From contig JARGOS010000001.1 of the NCBI GenBank assembly GCA_029212505.1, positions 248,001 through 312,000 of the forward strand: 64,000 nt of DNA. The letters run 5' to 3'. The stretch comes from Legionellaceae bacterium (lineage in GTDB: Bacteria; Pseudomonadota; Gammaproteobacteria; Legionellales; Legionellaceae). A model generated the notes under the pieces. The model had not been told where the DNA came from. It was given only the letters and a program-made list of their open reading frames with translations, and did not search any database. The stretch's first letter is position 1; every line of letters starts with the position of its first letter. Below, piece by piece: positions 18,879 through 28,696 of this stretch. A program made the position numbers and the translations under genes.

Positions 18879-19943
18879 ATGAAAGTTCAACTGATTAAAA
18901 AAAAGATGCGAGATGGTTATATTCACGCTTTACATTTTCGTGTGGTGTCAGAAAGAACGTATGAATCACCGCTGCATGAGCTTCCGTTGCTACTAAAACA
19001 GCTCGAACTTCGAAATTTAAAAAGTTATGCCATTCATTTTATTTTGAATCAATATGGACGATTTGACATCGAAATAAACAGCCAATATCCCAAGATTGAA
19101 TATACCGGTATGGCGACACGTGCATACCTCAATATGAAAGAGAAAGTTAAGCGATTGTATCGATTATTTTATAAAAACCCCCTGAAGGGGCGTGATGTTT
19201 TTGCTTTTGATGATTTTGTGCAAGCACTCTCAGGATATCAGGCTCGTCATATGGCATTGCACGATCATGAGCTTTTTAGACATCGGGTTCTGTGGCGTGG
19301 GCTTCATGAAGCGTATCAGCTGATTGATACGGGGGGTGATGAGGCTTTAGCATTCGATACGTACTATCATCGATTAAAGCATCACGAGCATATTTGGGTG
19401 GCCCCTGCGCTCGGGAGTAAACCGTGTCCGTTTGATATGCCTTATTTTTTACAAAAACAAGTGGTTTCCAGTTTCCAACATTTTTTTGTGGCTCTTAACT
19501 ATAGACCGATTGGCGATACACCGTTTCATGTGATGATTATACCTCATAACCATCAGGCTGATTTAAGTATGGCACGGCCTGAGCATTTATTTGAACTTGA
19601 AGCCTTGTTGCGTGCTACGGCGTCGCTTGGGCGAGATTATTCGCCTAAAGTTGCTATGTATATGCAAAAGCATGCGCAATCTGGGATGACTGTACCGCAT
19701 ATTCATATTCATGTGATTTGCCCTCCAGAAAAAAAAGCGTTTAGACAAGATATTCTTCAACAATTACGTTTTTTATCTTCGGTGATGGCGGGCTGCGCTC
19801 AAGAGCGACAATTTTTTCATAAGCCAGAACTTTCGATTCACGCGATGCAGAAAAAAATTCGACGCTTTTCGCCACAACTGTATCAAGCTTTAAAACGTGA
19901 ATTAATGATTCAGTATCGACGTTTTACTTTGATTTATTATTAG
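18879..19943 (+). CDS. HIT-motif protein with a novel N-terminal region
   Basis: A 354-residue product. The C-terminal half contains a histidine-triad signature, PHIHIHVIC (about residue 280), preceded by FHVMIIPHNHQADL, which together look like the HIT/GalT fold (nucleotide hydrolases and transferases). The N-terminal roughly 180 residues match nothing recognised, and no signal peptide or membrane helix is seen. The two parts probably form one enzyme acting on a nucleotide conjugate. Its own RBS is weak (GGCGG). It sits next to a hydrolase gene on the same strand, 76 bases away. Confidence 0.65.
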   Translation: MKVQLIKKKMRDGYIHALHFRVVSERTYESPLHELPLLLKQLELRNLKSYAIHFILNQYGRFDIEINSQYPKIEYTGMATRAYLNMKEKVKRLYRLFYKNPLKGRDVFAFDDFVQALSGYQARHMALHDHELFRHRVLWRGLHEAYQLIDTGGDEALAFDTYYHRLKHHEHIWVAPALGSKPCPFDMPYFLQKQVVSSFQHFFVALNYRPIGDTPFHVMIIPHNHQADLSMARPEHLFELEALLRATASLGRDYSPKVAMYMQKHAQSGMTVPHIHIHVICPPEKKAFRQDILQQLRFLSSVMAGCAQERQFFHKPELSIHAMQKKIRRFSPQLYQALKRELMIQYRRFTLIYY

Positions 19944-20019
19944 CTTAAAGTTTATAAAAAAAACTCTTTGTGTTAATATTGCCGTAATGTATGGTATTAA
20001 TTAATTTTTGGAGTGTTGT

Positions 20020-21444
20020 GTGCGGGATTTTGAAGCAGGTGGTTTGAAGCTTGATTTTTTTTCAACGTCTGAGCTTGAGCAAGAGCAACGAGAAAATCCA
20101 ACCGAAAACGCACGTATTATCGCACGCAATATGCTGCGATTTTTGATGATGAAGTATGACGGTGATGCGTTAGATCTGCTTTCATCAGAGCTTTTGAGCG
20201 CTATTTTTGTCCAAAGAAACCCTCAGCTTTTGTGCGGCATGCGACATGCCTTTCAAGAAGGCTTTGATCAGGTTTGGCAACAATTGAACTCACAAAGTGC
20301 GTCACTAAGTACTAAAGAAAACAATCAAGCTGAGCTTTATATTAGCAATTGCTTAAGCTTGTTGCCTTTTGCTGATTTAAAACCTGGTAACGTATTTTAT
20401 ATACCACAGCGGATTGATGGGGCGTGGCAGCGCGTTCGATTTCGCGTTGAGCCCATTGAATTAACACCTACGCGTGGTTTTGAAACGTTATTTATGCGTG
20501 ATGAAGATCGCGTGTTTGCCTATGGATTAGAGCCCGTTGGGTGTCCACAAGCAAAGCCGCATTTGATTTTTATGGGAACAACGTATCCAGCCGGCCAAGG
20601 ATTTTTCACGCAAGCCGAGACAGACATAGAATTCGAAACCGTGGGGCATTCTGTGTACCGTACAGGGCGACAAAAAATTATCGCATGGCTTCAGAAGCAG
20701 AGCCAGAACGTGCACGCATGCGGTATGAGTTTGGGCGGCTCGCTTGCTTTACTTTTAGCCATTGATCAGGGGGAGCGCGTATCACGTGTGGATGCGCTAA
20801 ATCCAGCTGGGTTGTATGACGCATGGAATCAAAGCCTCCTGGATGGTTGGGATGATTTAGACGAAGACAATAAACCCGAGGTTGTTATTCAAAAGCAAGG
20901 CCATGACTTTGTTTCGAGCCTCGGGGTATGGAAAAAAGATTGGACAATATTACACGTGATACCAGAAGAAGCGGCGTCTTTTTCACCGTTGGATCATGCG
21001 CGCAATTATGCGGGATATGATGATACGCTATTTGAACAGCTTGATGCAGAGCATGATAATGAGACACGACGCGTACGTAATATTTTAATTTACAGCGTGT
21101 TGCGCGGTCTGGCTTATTGCACGATTATCCTGCCAATTCATTATTTGATACGGCCTGTCATACGCTATGCCTATGAGCATGGTTTTAAACTTGCGATGCT
21201 TGGACTTGTGTTTGCTTGTATGGTGCCTTTTGTGCCGTTGAGTCTTGCGTTAACGGTGCTTGTTGTACCTGTTGTGCTTCATATGATATCGCTTTTGGTT
21301 AGAAGCGCTGATGTTTGGATGGGGTATGCTGATCTGCCGCCTGCACAAATTCATGAGCCTGTCGAGGGGGATGTTGAATGCCTGAGTGCAGAAGATGCTG
21401 AAGAAATTAAAGCAAGCGAAAAAAATAAGTTATCATTTGATTAA
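20020..21444 (+). CDS. Alpha/beta hydrolase-like protein with C-terminal membrane segments
   Basis: A 475-residue product. The nucleophile elbow GMSLGGSLAL (about residue 237) is the GxSxGG of lipases and esterases. Upstream strands read HLIFMGTTYPAGQG, and a candidate acid/His region lies downstream (LDALNPAGLYD). Two or three hydrophobic helices occupy about residues 350-435, followed by a polar acidic tail (AEDAEEIKASEK). No N-terminal signal is seen. The GTG at 20020 is chosen because GGAG lies six bases before it; TTG 20008 would precede the site. The soluble enzyme plus late membrane segments is seen in effectors of intracellular bacteria, but the substrate is unknown. Confidence 0.65.
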   Translation: MRDFEAGGLKLDFFSTSELEQEQRENPTENARIIARNMLRFLMMKYDGDALDLLSSELLSAIFVQRNPQLLCGMRHAFQEGFDQVWQQLNSQSASLSTKENNQAELYISNCLSLLPFADLKPGNVFYIPQRIDGAWQRVRFRVEPIELTPTRGFETLFMRDEDRVFAYGLEPVGCPQAKPHLIFMGTTYPAGQGFFTQAETDIEFETVGHSVYRTGRQKIIAWLQKQSQNVHACGMSLGGSLALLLAIDQGERVSRVDALNPAGLYDAWNQSLLDGWDDLDEDNKPEVVIQKQGHDFVSSLGVWKKDWTILHVIPEEAASFSPLDHARNYAGYDDTLFEQLDAEHDNETRRVRNILIYSVLRGLAYCTIILPIHYLIRPVIRYAYEHGFKLAMLGLVFACMVPFVPLSLALTVLVVPVVLHMISLLVRSADVWMGYADLPPAQIHEPVEGDVECLSAEDAEEIKASEKNKLSFD

Positions 21445-21512
21445 CAAATAACCTTTATTTAGGTACAATGCTCAGTATGATGCATCGTTATTTATATTTT
21501 TAAGGTTAGATT

Positions 21513-21881
21513 ATGAGTGAAGTATCGTATTACACCCCTTCAAAAGAAAAGCCTGCTGTTCGCTTGACTGAGGCTGCAGCGTCTCATGTGCTCGCCTATT
21601 TAGCCAAAAAAGAAGGCAGTCAAGGCATTCGTTTTTCAGTGAAAAAAACAGGATGTTCAGGTTTGTCTTATGTGATTGATTATGTTGATGCCCCAAGCCC
21701 AGATGATATTGTTTTACCCCTGGGTGAAAATTATTTAATTTGCTTGGATAAAAAAAGTTATCCTTTTTTACAAGGCATCGAAGTGGATTATGTGAAGCAA
21801 GGTTTAAATTACCAGTTTGTGTTTAATAATCCCAATCAAACGGGGCAATGCGGTTGCGGTGAGAGTTTTACGGTAAATTAG
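21513..21881 (+). CDS. Iron-sulfur cluster assembly accessory protein (IscA/SufA/ErpA type)
   Basis: An A-type Fe-S carrier, 122 residues. The three conserved cysteines are visible: KTGCSGLSY and the C-terminal CGCG in GQCGCGESF. RLTEAAASHV near the N-terminus is the family start and the N-terminal extension is about 15 residues longer than IscA. The isc and suf neighbours are absent, so the exact subtype is not assigned. Confidence 0.88.
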   Translation: MSEVSYYTPSKEKPAVRLTEAAASHVLAYLAKKEGSQGIRFSVKKTGCSGLSYVIDYVDAPSPDDIVLPLGENYLICLDKKSYPFLQGIEVDYVKQGLNYQFVFNNPNQTGQCGCGESFTVN

Positions 21882-21925
21882 GTCGATTTAGCTCAAAAAA
21901 ACCTCTGATTATGATTGAATCAATG

Positions 21926-21954
21926 TTTACACTCTTTGAGATATCTGGTACTAT
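21926..21954 (+). promoter_or_regulatory. Promoter of fis
   Basis: TTTACA and TACTAT are separated by 17 bases. It gives a leader of about 100 bases that contains a short hairpin (GCCTC-AGT-GAGGC region near 21976). Confidence 0.6.
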
Positions 21955-22063
21955 TAAGCTCACGAAGTTTGGTTTGCCTCAGTGAGGCCTACGTTCTTTT
22001 TAATGTGTTACATGTTGATATGCATGTTTTTATGTATGTGTTTTTTATTTGTGGAGAAAAAAA

Positions 22064-22351
22064 ATGAGTGCAGTATCTGAAGAAGTTCAACTTCAACAGG
22101 ATGGGTTAGCTGAGCACGTAACACGTGCCGTTAAAACTTATCTTTCAACAACCAGCAGCAAAGATGCTAGCTTGAATTTGTATCAATTAATTATTGAAGA
22201 AGTGGAAGCACCACTTTTCCGTACGGTGATGGAAATGACCCGTTACAATCAATCACGTGCTGCCCGTGTGTTGGGTGTAAGCCGTGGTACATTACGTACG
22301 AAGTTAAAGCGTTATTTTGATGAAGAATTCATCGGTACACGCGACGAATAA
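22064..22351 (+). CDS. fis: DNA-binding protein Fis
   Basis: Nucleoid-associated regulator. The 95-residue product has the Fis core LYQLIIEEVEAPLFRTVME followed by the helix-turn-helix NQSRAARVLGVSRGTLRTKLKRY, close to E. coli Fis. The ATG at 22064 follows GTGGAGAAA. Unlike E. coli, dusB does not precede it; the upstream gene is an IscA-type protein, and fis has its own promoter and a long hairpin downstream. Confidence 0.95.
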   Translation: MSAVSEEVQLQQDGLAEHVTRAVKTYLSTTSSKDASLNLYQLIIEEVEAPLFRTVMEMTRYNQSRAARVLGVSRGTLRTKLKRYFDEEFIGTRDE

Positions 22352-22411
22352 GACTTGTTATGCGTTCTATGGTGCTAAAAGTACCTATGCATTTACAAGA
22401 ACTTATTGATT

Positions 22412-22475
22412 AACAAAGCCCGAAGATCAGCGTTTATTTTATATTAATAATAAACCTGGCTTCCGGGCTTTGTTG
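22412..22475. repeat. Long imperfect inverted repeat after fis
   Basis: AACAAAGCCCG and CGGGCTTTGTT are 11-base perfect arms, and pairing continues inward with two small interruptions to GTTTATT / AATAAAC, about 27 bp in total. No T run follows on the plus strand. It may end the fis transcript or stabilise its 3' end. Confidence 0.75.
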
Positions 22476-22489
22476 TTATGTGGGATGTC

Positions 22490-24319
22490 ATGATGAATAC
22501 GCAAATCACAACCTATAATTCTTTTGAAACAACCTCTCTTGTTGATCTTTGGCAGCTTCGAACTTATTTAAGTGCTGAAATAAGCTCAAGTGCAGTCAAA
22601 GCCGTTTCGTTTGATTTTTTATCTGAAGATAGTGGTTATTTAAAAGCAAATATTCAAGCGCTCTTGTCCATAGAACTTCAGGGGTGGGATAGGCATCGTG
22701 CTCCTACGTTAGATGAACGTAAGCAATTCATCATGGCGCTGTTTGGCCATGGCTTTCCGGTTGATATCATTTATGGAGTAAAAAATAGCTTATTAAAACA
22801 AGCCATGGATCAACATGATCTCGCCATGTTTGAATTTTTATTAAGCTGTTGTGAAATAAAATCAGAGTCTAAAGTTAATTATGAATATTTATTAGAGCAA
22901 CTGTTCGATAATCAAGCTGAATTTATAGAGGCTTTTTTTGTTTTTATTCATCACCAGCAAATTAAAATTAATTTTAATCAAAAAAATGCGGATGGACATA
23001 CGCATTTAATGAGCAGTGTTTTAAGCCATGATATAAAACTTGTTGAGCGTTTAATAACCGCTGGTGCATCACTCGAAGAAGTATCAGGGGAGGGAAAAAC
23101 AGCTTTACTCATCGCTGCAGAAGAAGAGGATTTAAACACCGTTAAATTACTTGTTGAGCATGGGGCGAATGTGCAAGCAACCGATCATCATGGTTGTAAT
23201 TTACGCTCTATTGCTTGTGATCAAAGCAGTAATCTCGAACCTGATTTACTCAATTATCTTATTGAACGTCAAGTAGATGTGGCTCTGGATGATTATGATG
23301 ATGTGCCTATTTTAATTTATGCCATACAAAATGTTTTTGATCTAAGCACAATAAAGTTGCTTATCACACCCGAGAGAGTCAATCAGCCGTGTCCTGAAAC
23401 AGGCGATACACCTCTTATTGCAGCGTGTAAATACAATGAAGATTGTGATGAAGAATTTAATGAATTTAATGATGAATTGATTGATCTTCTTTTGACAGCT
23501 GGAGCAAACCCAGCAATTAAAAATAAACGCAAGCAAACCGCCATGGCCATCGTTAAACTAAGATATAAAGAGCGCGATGAAGATGATGAAGAGGCTGATG
23601 GTTATGATGATGCACTTGAAGAGCAAATCAACAAATTAGCTTTTAGCAGTTATGAGTTGTACCTTGCGGAAGATGCATTGCTTGAGGAAGAAGCAGATAA
23701 TTTTCAAGCCAAACTTAGATTAAGATCTCAAGCTATAAGCGTATTGAAAACAGTTAACAATTATTTTATAAAAGATTACAAAAAAGCTCAATTTTTGTGC
23801 GATAAACTTCAATTAGAAATAGCTCATATTTATCGAGATCGGTTTGTGTTCAATCTGGATGATGATCTTGAGGCCGTGGTGACTCAATATGAAAAACTAA
23901 CGCGTACTCGCATCGAAAGCTATAAAAAAGCTCAGTTTGAAATTGCCTCACTGTTCATGTTTGTTGCTGAGCGTGCTGAAGGTCGTGAAGCAGGTAGAGC
24001 GGTTTTATTGCGTGCTTTAAAACACGCTGATAAGGCTCAAGATAATGATTTGTCGAATTTAATTTTAAGAAGTTTAAGCGGTAATGTTATCACGGATAGA
24101 TCAAAGCCTTTTTCAGCTAATCCATATGAACGTATTGATGCGCTTACTCAAGAGATCCAACGTTTAAAGCAGCAACTCGCTATGCAATCAGCTTCAAGTT
24201 TAATTAGAAAACGTTCAGATAGTCCTGTTTTTTCGAATGCGGCATCTTCTTCATCTGTAAATATTGAAAATATTGAATCAACTGAGGATTTTTTACCCGA
24301 TAAAAAGCCGCGTTTATGA
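22490..24319 (+). CDS. Ankyrin-repeat protein, effector-like
   Basis: An approximately 609-residue soluble protein. Ankyrin repeats lie at about residues 155-345: DGHTHLMSSVLSHDIKLVER, GKTALLIAAEEEDLNTVKLL, GDTPLIAACKYNE. An acidic segment (ERDEDDEEADGYDD) and helical coiled stretches follow. The C-terminus is Ser-rich and acidic, ending DKKPRL. No signal peptide. Start options are 22478, 22490 and 22493; GGGA supports 22490 or 22493. Ankyrin proteins with polar acidic tails are frequent substrates of Dot/Icm systems, but secretion is an inference. Confidence 0.8.
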   Translation: MMNTQITTYNSFETTSLVDLWQLRTYLSAEISSSAVKAVSFDFLSEDSGYLKANIQALLSIELQGWDRHRAPTLDERKQFIMALFGHGFPVDIIYGVKNSLLKQAMDQHDLAMFEFLLSCCEIKSESKVNYEYLLEQLFDNQAEFIEAFFVFIHHQQIKINFNQKNADGHTHLMSSVLSHDIKLVERLITAGASLEEVSGEGKTALLIAAEEEDLNTVKLLVEHGANVQATDHHGCNLRSIACDQSSNLEPDLLNYLIERQVDVALDDYDDVPILIYAIQNVFDLSTIKLLITPERVNQPCPETGDTPLIAACKYNEDCDEEFNEFNDELIDLLLTAGANPAIKNKRKQTAMAIVKLRYKERDEDDEEADGYDDALEEQINKLAFSSYELYLAEDALLEEEADNFQAKLRLRSQAISVLKTVNNYFIKDYKKAQFLCDKLQLEIAHIYRDRFVFNLDDDLEAVVTQYEKLTRTRIESYKKAQFEIASLFMFVAERAEGREAGRAVLLRALKHADKAQDNDLSNLILRSLSGNVITDRSKPFSANPYERIDALTQEIQRLKQQLAMQSASSLIRKRSDSPVFSNAASSSSVNIENIESTEDFLPDKKPRL

Positions 24320-24339
24320 CATAAATTATGTTTAGTTTC

Positions 24340-24368
24340 TCGACACACACGGATGATTCCGTTATCAT
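24340..24368 (+). promoter_or_regulatory. Promoter of rnpB
   Basis: TCGACA and TATCAT are 17 bases apart, placing transcription start at about 24375, in agreement with the RNA 5' end. Confidence 0.7.
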
Positions 24369-24373
24369 CGCGG

Positions 24374-24745
24374 GCGAAGTCGGTCAGGCAATCGCTCTTT
24401 GCGCAAGCAAGGGGAGGAAAGTCCGGGCTCCGTAGAGTAGAGTGCCAGGTAACACCTGGGAGGCGTGAGCCTATGGAAAGTGCCACAGAAAATATACCGC
24501 TTGTTGCTTCTTCGGAAGCTATGAGTAAGGGTGAAATGGTGCGGTAAGAGCGCACCGCGCGTCCTGGTAACAGGCGTGGCAGGGAAAACCCCACTCGGAG
24601 CAAGACCAAATAGAGATCGACGTGGCCGCAAGGCTGCAACGCGTGACTCGCGCGCGATCTGGGTAGGTTGCTTGAGGATATGCGGTGACGCATGTTCCAG
24701 ATGAATGATTGTCCGCGACAGAACCCGGCTTATCGACCGACTTTT
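24374..24745 (+). ncRNA. rnpB: RNase P RNA (type A)
   Basis: Catalytic RNA that trims tRNA 5' ends. The universally conserved core GAGGAAAGTCCGGGCT (about 24414) and its partner ACAGAACCCGGCTTAT (about 24719) form helix P4, and the 5' AAGTCGGTC pairs with 3' GACCGACTT (helix P1). A T run at 24742-24748 acts as terminator. The 3' end overlaps the end of the convergent rnc gene by about 16 bases. Confidence 0.95.
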
Positions 24746-25416
24746 TTTAATTTTTCAAGCAGTGCTGATGCTGCGATTTGTTCCGCACCGCGACGTGTTT
24801 TACTGACACCTTTTTCTGTTAGATTGCCTGAACCTGCCGTGCAAGTAATATAAAATAATTGATTATGATCTTGGCCTTCGGTGTGTGTTAGCGTGTAGCT
24901 TGGCAGCTGCATTTTTTGCGCTTGCATGTATTCTTGCAGTGCGGATTTAGGATCTTTTTGGTTGGTTTCAGGCGTGTGCTGTTTCAGTGATTTTTCAAAA
25001 ATGCGCAGAATCACTTGTTCGCACGTTGTAAACCCAGCATCAAGAAACACCGCGCCAAACACGGCTTCCAGCGCATCGGCTAACGTCGACTTTCGCTCAG
25101 CGCCGTTGTTTTTAATTTCGCCCGCACCTAAGTAAAGCATTTTTCCAAGCCCTAATTCACTTGCAATCTTAGCGAGCGTTGCGCCTTTGACAAGATGTGC
25201 CCGTAGTCGGCTGAGCTCGCCTTCGGTGAGCTCAGGGTAACGTTTAAATAAATCATGTGAAATCACAAAATTTAAAATAGAATCACCTAAATACTCCAGG
25301 CGTTCGTTATGCGGTATACCCGCACTTCGATGGGTGAGTGCTTGTTTTAAATAGGCCTCAGACTTAAACGTGTACCCTAGTTGGTCTGCAAGATGCTGGT
25401 GAAGTTTGTTTTGCAT
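24730..25416 (-). CDS. rnc: Ribonuclease III
   Basis: Double-stranded RNA endonuclease for rRNA and mRNA processing, 228 residues (E. coli 226). The signature HNERLEYLGDSILNFVIS is the catalytic RNase III motif, and a second acidic site (LADALEAVFGAVFLD) follows. The C-terminal dsRNA-binding domain includes DPKSALQEYMQ and the final KTRRGAEQIAASALLE. The ATG at 25416 is chosen by alignment with known starts; the frame runs to TTG 25467, nearly touching lepB. It is the last gene of lepA-lepB-rnc. Confidence 0.95.
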   Translation of the reverse strand: MQNKLHQHLADQLGYTFKSEAYLKQALTHRSAGIPHNERLEYLGDSILNFVISHDLFKRYPELTEGELSRLRAHLVKGATLAKIASELGLGKMLYLGAGEIKNNGAERKSTLADALEAVFGAVFLDAGFTTCEQVILRIFEKSLKQHTPETNQKDPKSALQEYMQAQKMQLPSYTLTHTEGQDHNQLFYITCTAGSGNLTEKGVSKTRRGAEQIAASALLEKLKKVGR

Positions 25417-25470
25417 AGAATCAATCGCCTCACAAGAATGGCTGGTATTTTGATATTCTGGTCTCAATTA

Positions 25471-26226
25471 TCAATGAATAATATGACCAATATTTTTCCA
25501 GCGTATGGTATCTTTTTTACCGTTCCAACTCATCCACACCAAAAAAGCTCGGCCACGTAAGTTTTCTTCGGCCACAAATCCCCAAAATCGACTGTCGGCA
25601 CTGTCATCTCGGTTATCGCCCATCATAAAATAAGCGCCTTCCGGTACGGTGACGTCAAAATCAACCGCTGAATCGTTCGGGTTAATATAAATATTATGAA
25701 CGGTGCCGTTGAGATCTTCGGTGTAACGTGCAACGGCTTGCCCTGAACTTTCGTCGGTGGTGTATTCGACAAATGTTTGTTTTGCAGGTTTTCCATTGAT
25801 TGTCAGATGTTTATCGTGATAAGAAACAACATCACCCGGAACACCTATGACGCGTTTAATATAATCAAACGATGGATCGGGTGGCCAACGAAACACAGCA
25901 ATTTGTCCCGTTTTAGGTGAGCCGACTTGGATAATTTTGTTTTCTAATAAGGGCAAGCGTACGCCGTACGCAAATTTATTGACCGCGACAAAATCGCCAA
26001 TGTTAAGCGTTGGCTCAAGTGAGCCCGAAGGTATGCGAAAAGGTTCAATAATAAACGAGCGCAGGGCTAGCACCGCGATAAACACAGGAAAAAAAGCCCG
26101 GGCATGTTCAATGATCACCGGTTCTTTTTGTGTCTCAGGACGATTTTTTCGCCATAAAAGCTTATCAAGCAAAACAATCAAACCACTTAAAGCTGATAGA
26201 ACAACCAGCAACAACGTAAAGTTCAT
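25471..26226 (-). CDS. lepB: Signal peptidase I
   Basis: Membrane serine protease that removes Sec and Tat signal peptides. One N-terminal membrane helix is followed by a second at about residues 50-65; the catalytic Ser is in FRIPSGSLEPTL, the Lys in YIKRVIGVPGD, and the C-terminal box reads GDNRDDSADSRFWG. The 251-residue form is shorter than E. coli (324). The ATG at 26226 has AGGAG upstream; TTG 26235 is rejected. It lies between lepA and rnc. Confidence 0.95.
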   Translation of the reverse strand: MNFTLLLVVLSALSGLIVLLDKLLWRKNRPETQKEPVIIEHARAFFPVFIAVLALRSFIIEPFRIPSGSLEPTLNIGDFVAVNKFAYGVRLPLLENKIIQVGSPKTGQIAVFRWPPDPSFDYIKRVIGVPGDVVSYHDKHLTINGKPAKQTFVEYTTDESSGQAVARYTEDLNGTVHNIYINPNDSAVDFDVTVPEGAYFMMGDNRDDSADSRFWGFVAEENLRGRAFLVWMSWNGKKDTIRWKNIGHIIH

Positions 26227-26253
26227 ATCAAACAACTCCTATATTTATGTGTG

Positions 26254-28059
26254 CTATTTTTTTCGTTCATCACGAAAAACGGCCATGAACGCGGCTTGAG
26301 GTACTTCCACATGTCCAATTTGCTTCATACGTTTTTTACCGGCCTTTTGTTTTTCAAGCAGCTTTTTCTTACGAGAAATATCCCCGCCATAGCATTTAGC
26401 CGTGACATTTTTGCGTAAGGCTTTCACGGATTGACGTGCGATAATTTGCCCACCAATGGCGGCTTGAATGGCCACATCAAATTGTTGGCGTGGAATCACT
26501 TCACGCATACGTTCGGTTAAGCTACGTCCGCGAGCCTGTGCGTTGTCACGGTGAACGATCAGCGCTAAGGCATCGACCGGTTCACTGTTAATCAGCACAT
26601 CCATACGTACCAGTTTTGCCTCTTCATAACGTATAAAATTATAATCCAACGAAGCGTAGCCACGGCTGGCAGATTTAATACGGTCAAAAAAGTCAGAGAC
26701 CACTTCACTCATCGGTAAATCATACGTGAGGGCAATTTGTCGACCACTGTAGGTCATGTTGACTTGAAGACCGCGTCGCTCTACGCATAATGTAATAATC
26801 GGGCCCAGATATTCTTGAGGAACTAAAATATTGGCACGTACAATCGGCTCCATGAGCTTGTCAATATGTTGGGCTGGAGGAAGTCGTGATGGGTTATCTA
26901 TCATTAAGACTTCACCTTTGGTGGTGTGTATTTGATAAATAACGGTAGGAGCTGTCGAGATTAGATCTAAGTTATATTCGCGCTCAAGACGCTCTTGGAT
27001 AATCTCCATATGTAACATACCAAGAAAGCCACAGCGAAAACCAAAACCCAGTGCATCCGATGATTCAGGTTCATAAAAAAGTGAAGCGTCGTTTAAGCTT
27101 AGTTTGGCTAAGGCATCACGAAAGGCTTCAAAATCTTCGGCTTGAATAGGAAATAAGCCAGCATACACTTGCGGTTTTACATGTTGAAAACCCGGTAGAG
27201 GTGCATGTGTTGGGTTTTTTTCAAGGGTGAGTGTATCACCGACGGGAGCGCCTAAAATTTCTTTGATGCCTGCCACAACGTAACCCACTTCACCGGCGTG
27301 TAACGTACCGGTTGGTGTACGTTTTGGCGTAAAAATACCAACTTGGTCGACTTCATGGCTGCGTCCTGTCGACATGACACGCATTTTCTGGCCTTTATTC
27401 AGGGTGCCGTTGACAATACGAACCAGCGAGACAACGCCTAAATACGGATCAAACCATGAGTCAATAATCAGCGCTTCAAGCGGTGCATTGACATCGCCTT
27501 TGGGCGCAGGAATATGCTTGACCAAGGCTTCTAATGCATCGTGTATTCCTAGGCCTGTTTTTGCACTCACATGAATGGCACCGGTCGCATCAATACCGAT
27601 AATATCTTCAATTTCGGCACATACAGCATCTGGATCAGCTTGAGGTAGATCAATTTTATTTAAAATAGGCAACACTTCGAGTGACTGCTCGATTGCGGTG
27701 TAACACACGGCGACGGTTTGAGCCTCGACGCCTTGGGCTGCATCAACAACTAAGAGTGCACCTTCGCAAGCGGCCAGCGATCGCGAGACTTCGTAACTAA
27801 AATCAACGTGTCCTGGTGTATCAATAAAGTTAAGTAAATAGGTTTTGCCATCGGAAGCGGCGTAATTCAGCGAAACGCTTTGAGCCTTGATAGTAATACC
27901 ACGCTCACGCTCGATATCCATCGAGTCCAGCACTTGTGAACTCATTTCACGCTCGGATAGGCCACCGCAGAGTTGAATGAATCGATCGGCAAGGGTAGAT
28001 TTGCCATGATCAATGTGGGCGATAATCGAAAAGTTGCGAATTAAAGTTAGGTCGGTCAC
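26254..28059 (-). CDS. lepA: Elongation factor 4 (LepA)
   Basis: Ribosome-associated GTPase. G motifs appear in order: [10 protein letters not shown] (P-loop), [20 protein letters not shown]. The C-terminal domain is typical ([20 protein letters not shown], ending in a Lys-rich tail). Length 601 residues matches E. coli (599). The start is GTG at 28059 without a clear ribosome site. First gene of the lepA-lepB-rnc operon. Confidence 0.96.
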   Translation of the reverse strand: MTDLTLIRNFSIIAHIDHGKSTLADRFIQLCGGLSEREMSSQVLDSMDIERERGITIKAQSVSLNYAASDGKTYLLNFIDTPGHVDFSYEVSRSLAACEGALLVVDAAQGVEAQTVAVCYTAIEQSLEVLPILNKIDLPQADPDAVCAEIEDIIGIDATGAIHVSAKTGLGIHDALEALVKHIPAPKGDVNAPLEALIIDSWFDPYLGVVSLVRIVNGTLNKGQKMRVMSTGRSHEVDQVGIFTPKRTPTGTLHAGEVGYVVAGIKEILGAPVGDTLTLEKNPTHAPLPGFQHVKPQVYAGLFPIQAEDFEAFRDALAKLSLNDASLFYEPESSDALGFGFRCGFLGMLHMEIIQERLEREYNLDLISTAPTVIYQIHTTKGEVLMIDNPSRLPPAQHIDKLMEPIVRANILVPQEYLGPIITLCVERRGLQVNMTYSGRQIALTYDLPMSEVVSDFFDRIKSASRGYASLDYNFIRYEEAKLVRMDVLINSEPVDALALIVHRDNAQARGRSLTERMREVIPRQQFDVAIQAAIGGQIIARQSVKALRKNVTAKCYGGDISRKKKLLEKQKAGKKRMKQIGHVEVPQAAFMAVFRDERKK

Positions 28060-28208
28060 ACACAGTACTCTATAGATAAATAGATAAATGCGGTTATTTT
28101 AGCTTATTTCTGAACGTTCAGATAGTGGAAGCTATAGCTTATTTTAAGCCTGACTTGATGGGCAAAATGCGCTAGACTGACGCATTTTTTACGGGCAGGG
28201 GAGTTGAT

Positions 28209-28622
28209 ATGTCTGTTTTACCGGTAACATCATCGGTGACGGGGGCTCTGGGTTTTTTTGCTGGGGCCTCAGGTGGAGCAAGCTTGGCAACGACCATGGG
28301 CGTGTGTTGTTTAGGTGGGGTGATGCTTTGGCCTTTGGGTTTAGCGTTGCAAATAGGCGTTGGGTTGGCCGTGGGTGATGTATCCAAGTGGTTTCCTATT
28401 GAATGTGCGACCTCAATTCCTGCGGCCGCTGCGGGTGCTTTTGCTTGTTCTATGCCGGTTGTTTCATTGGTTGTGACGGCCTCTGTTGGTGCTGCTTTGT
28501 TGTATTTGCTCGGCCAAATGATTTACATCAAAACAAACGAAAATCACGATGTGAATTGCGAAGAAGATAAGAACGCATGGGGTTTTACTTTATCGGTTGC
28601 TGGTTACCAAACAAATTTTTAG
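28209..28622 (+). CDS. Unknown small membrane protein
   Basis: A 137-residue product, strongly hydrophobic over residues 10-110 in three or four helices rich in Gly, Ala and Val (GASGGASLATTMGV, CSMPVVSLVVTASVGAALL), with a polar tail (TNENHDVNCEEDK). A good GGGGAG site precedes the ATG. No family is recognised. Inner membrane location is inferred. Confidence 0.65.
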   Translation: MSVLPVTSSVTGALGFFAGASGGASLATTMGVCCLGGVMLWPLGLALQIGVGLAVGDVSKWFPIECATSIPAAAAGAFACSMPVVSLVVTASVGAALLYLLGQMIYIKTNENHDVNCEEDKNAWGFTLSVAGYQTNF

Positions 28623-28696
28623 GTGAAGTTATTAAAAATACTTAGTATGCTGAGTTAAAACAGTGAATGGATAAATAATTTTGTGGAGAGGGATTT

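Noticed and set aside
24148-24693. Minus-strand frames of 181 and 88 codons
   Set aside because: They lie over RNase P RNA and the end of the ankyrin gene; the RNA structure and conserved core explain the sequence.
28110-28121. 12-base palindrome CTGAACGTTCAG upstream of lepA
   Set aside because: Does not fit the LexA spacing and could be chance; kept only as a note.
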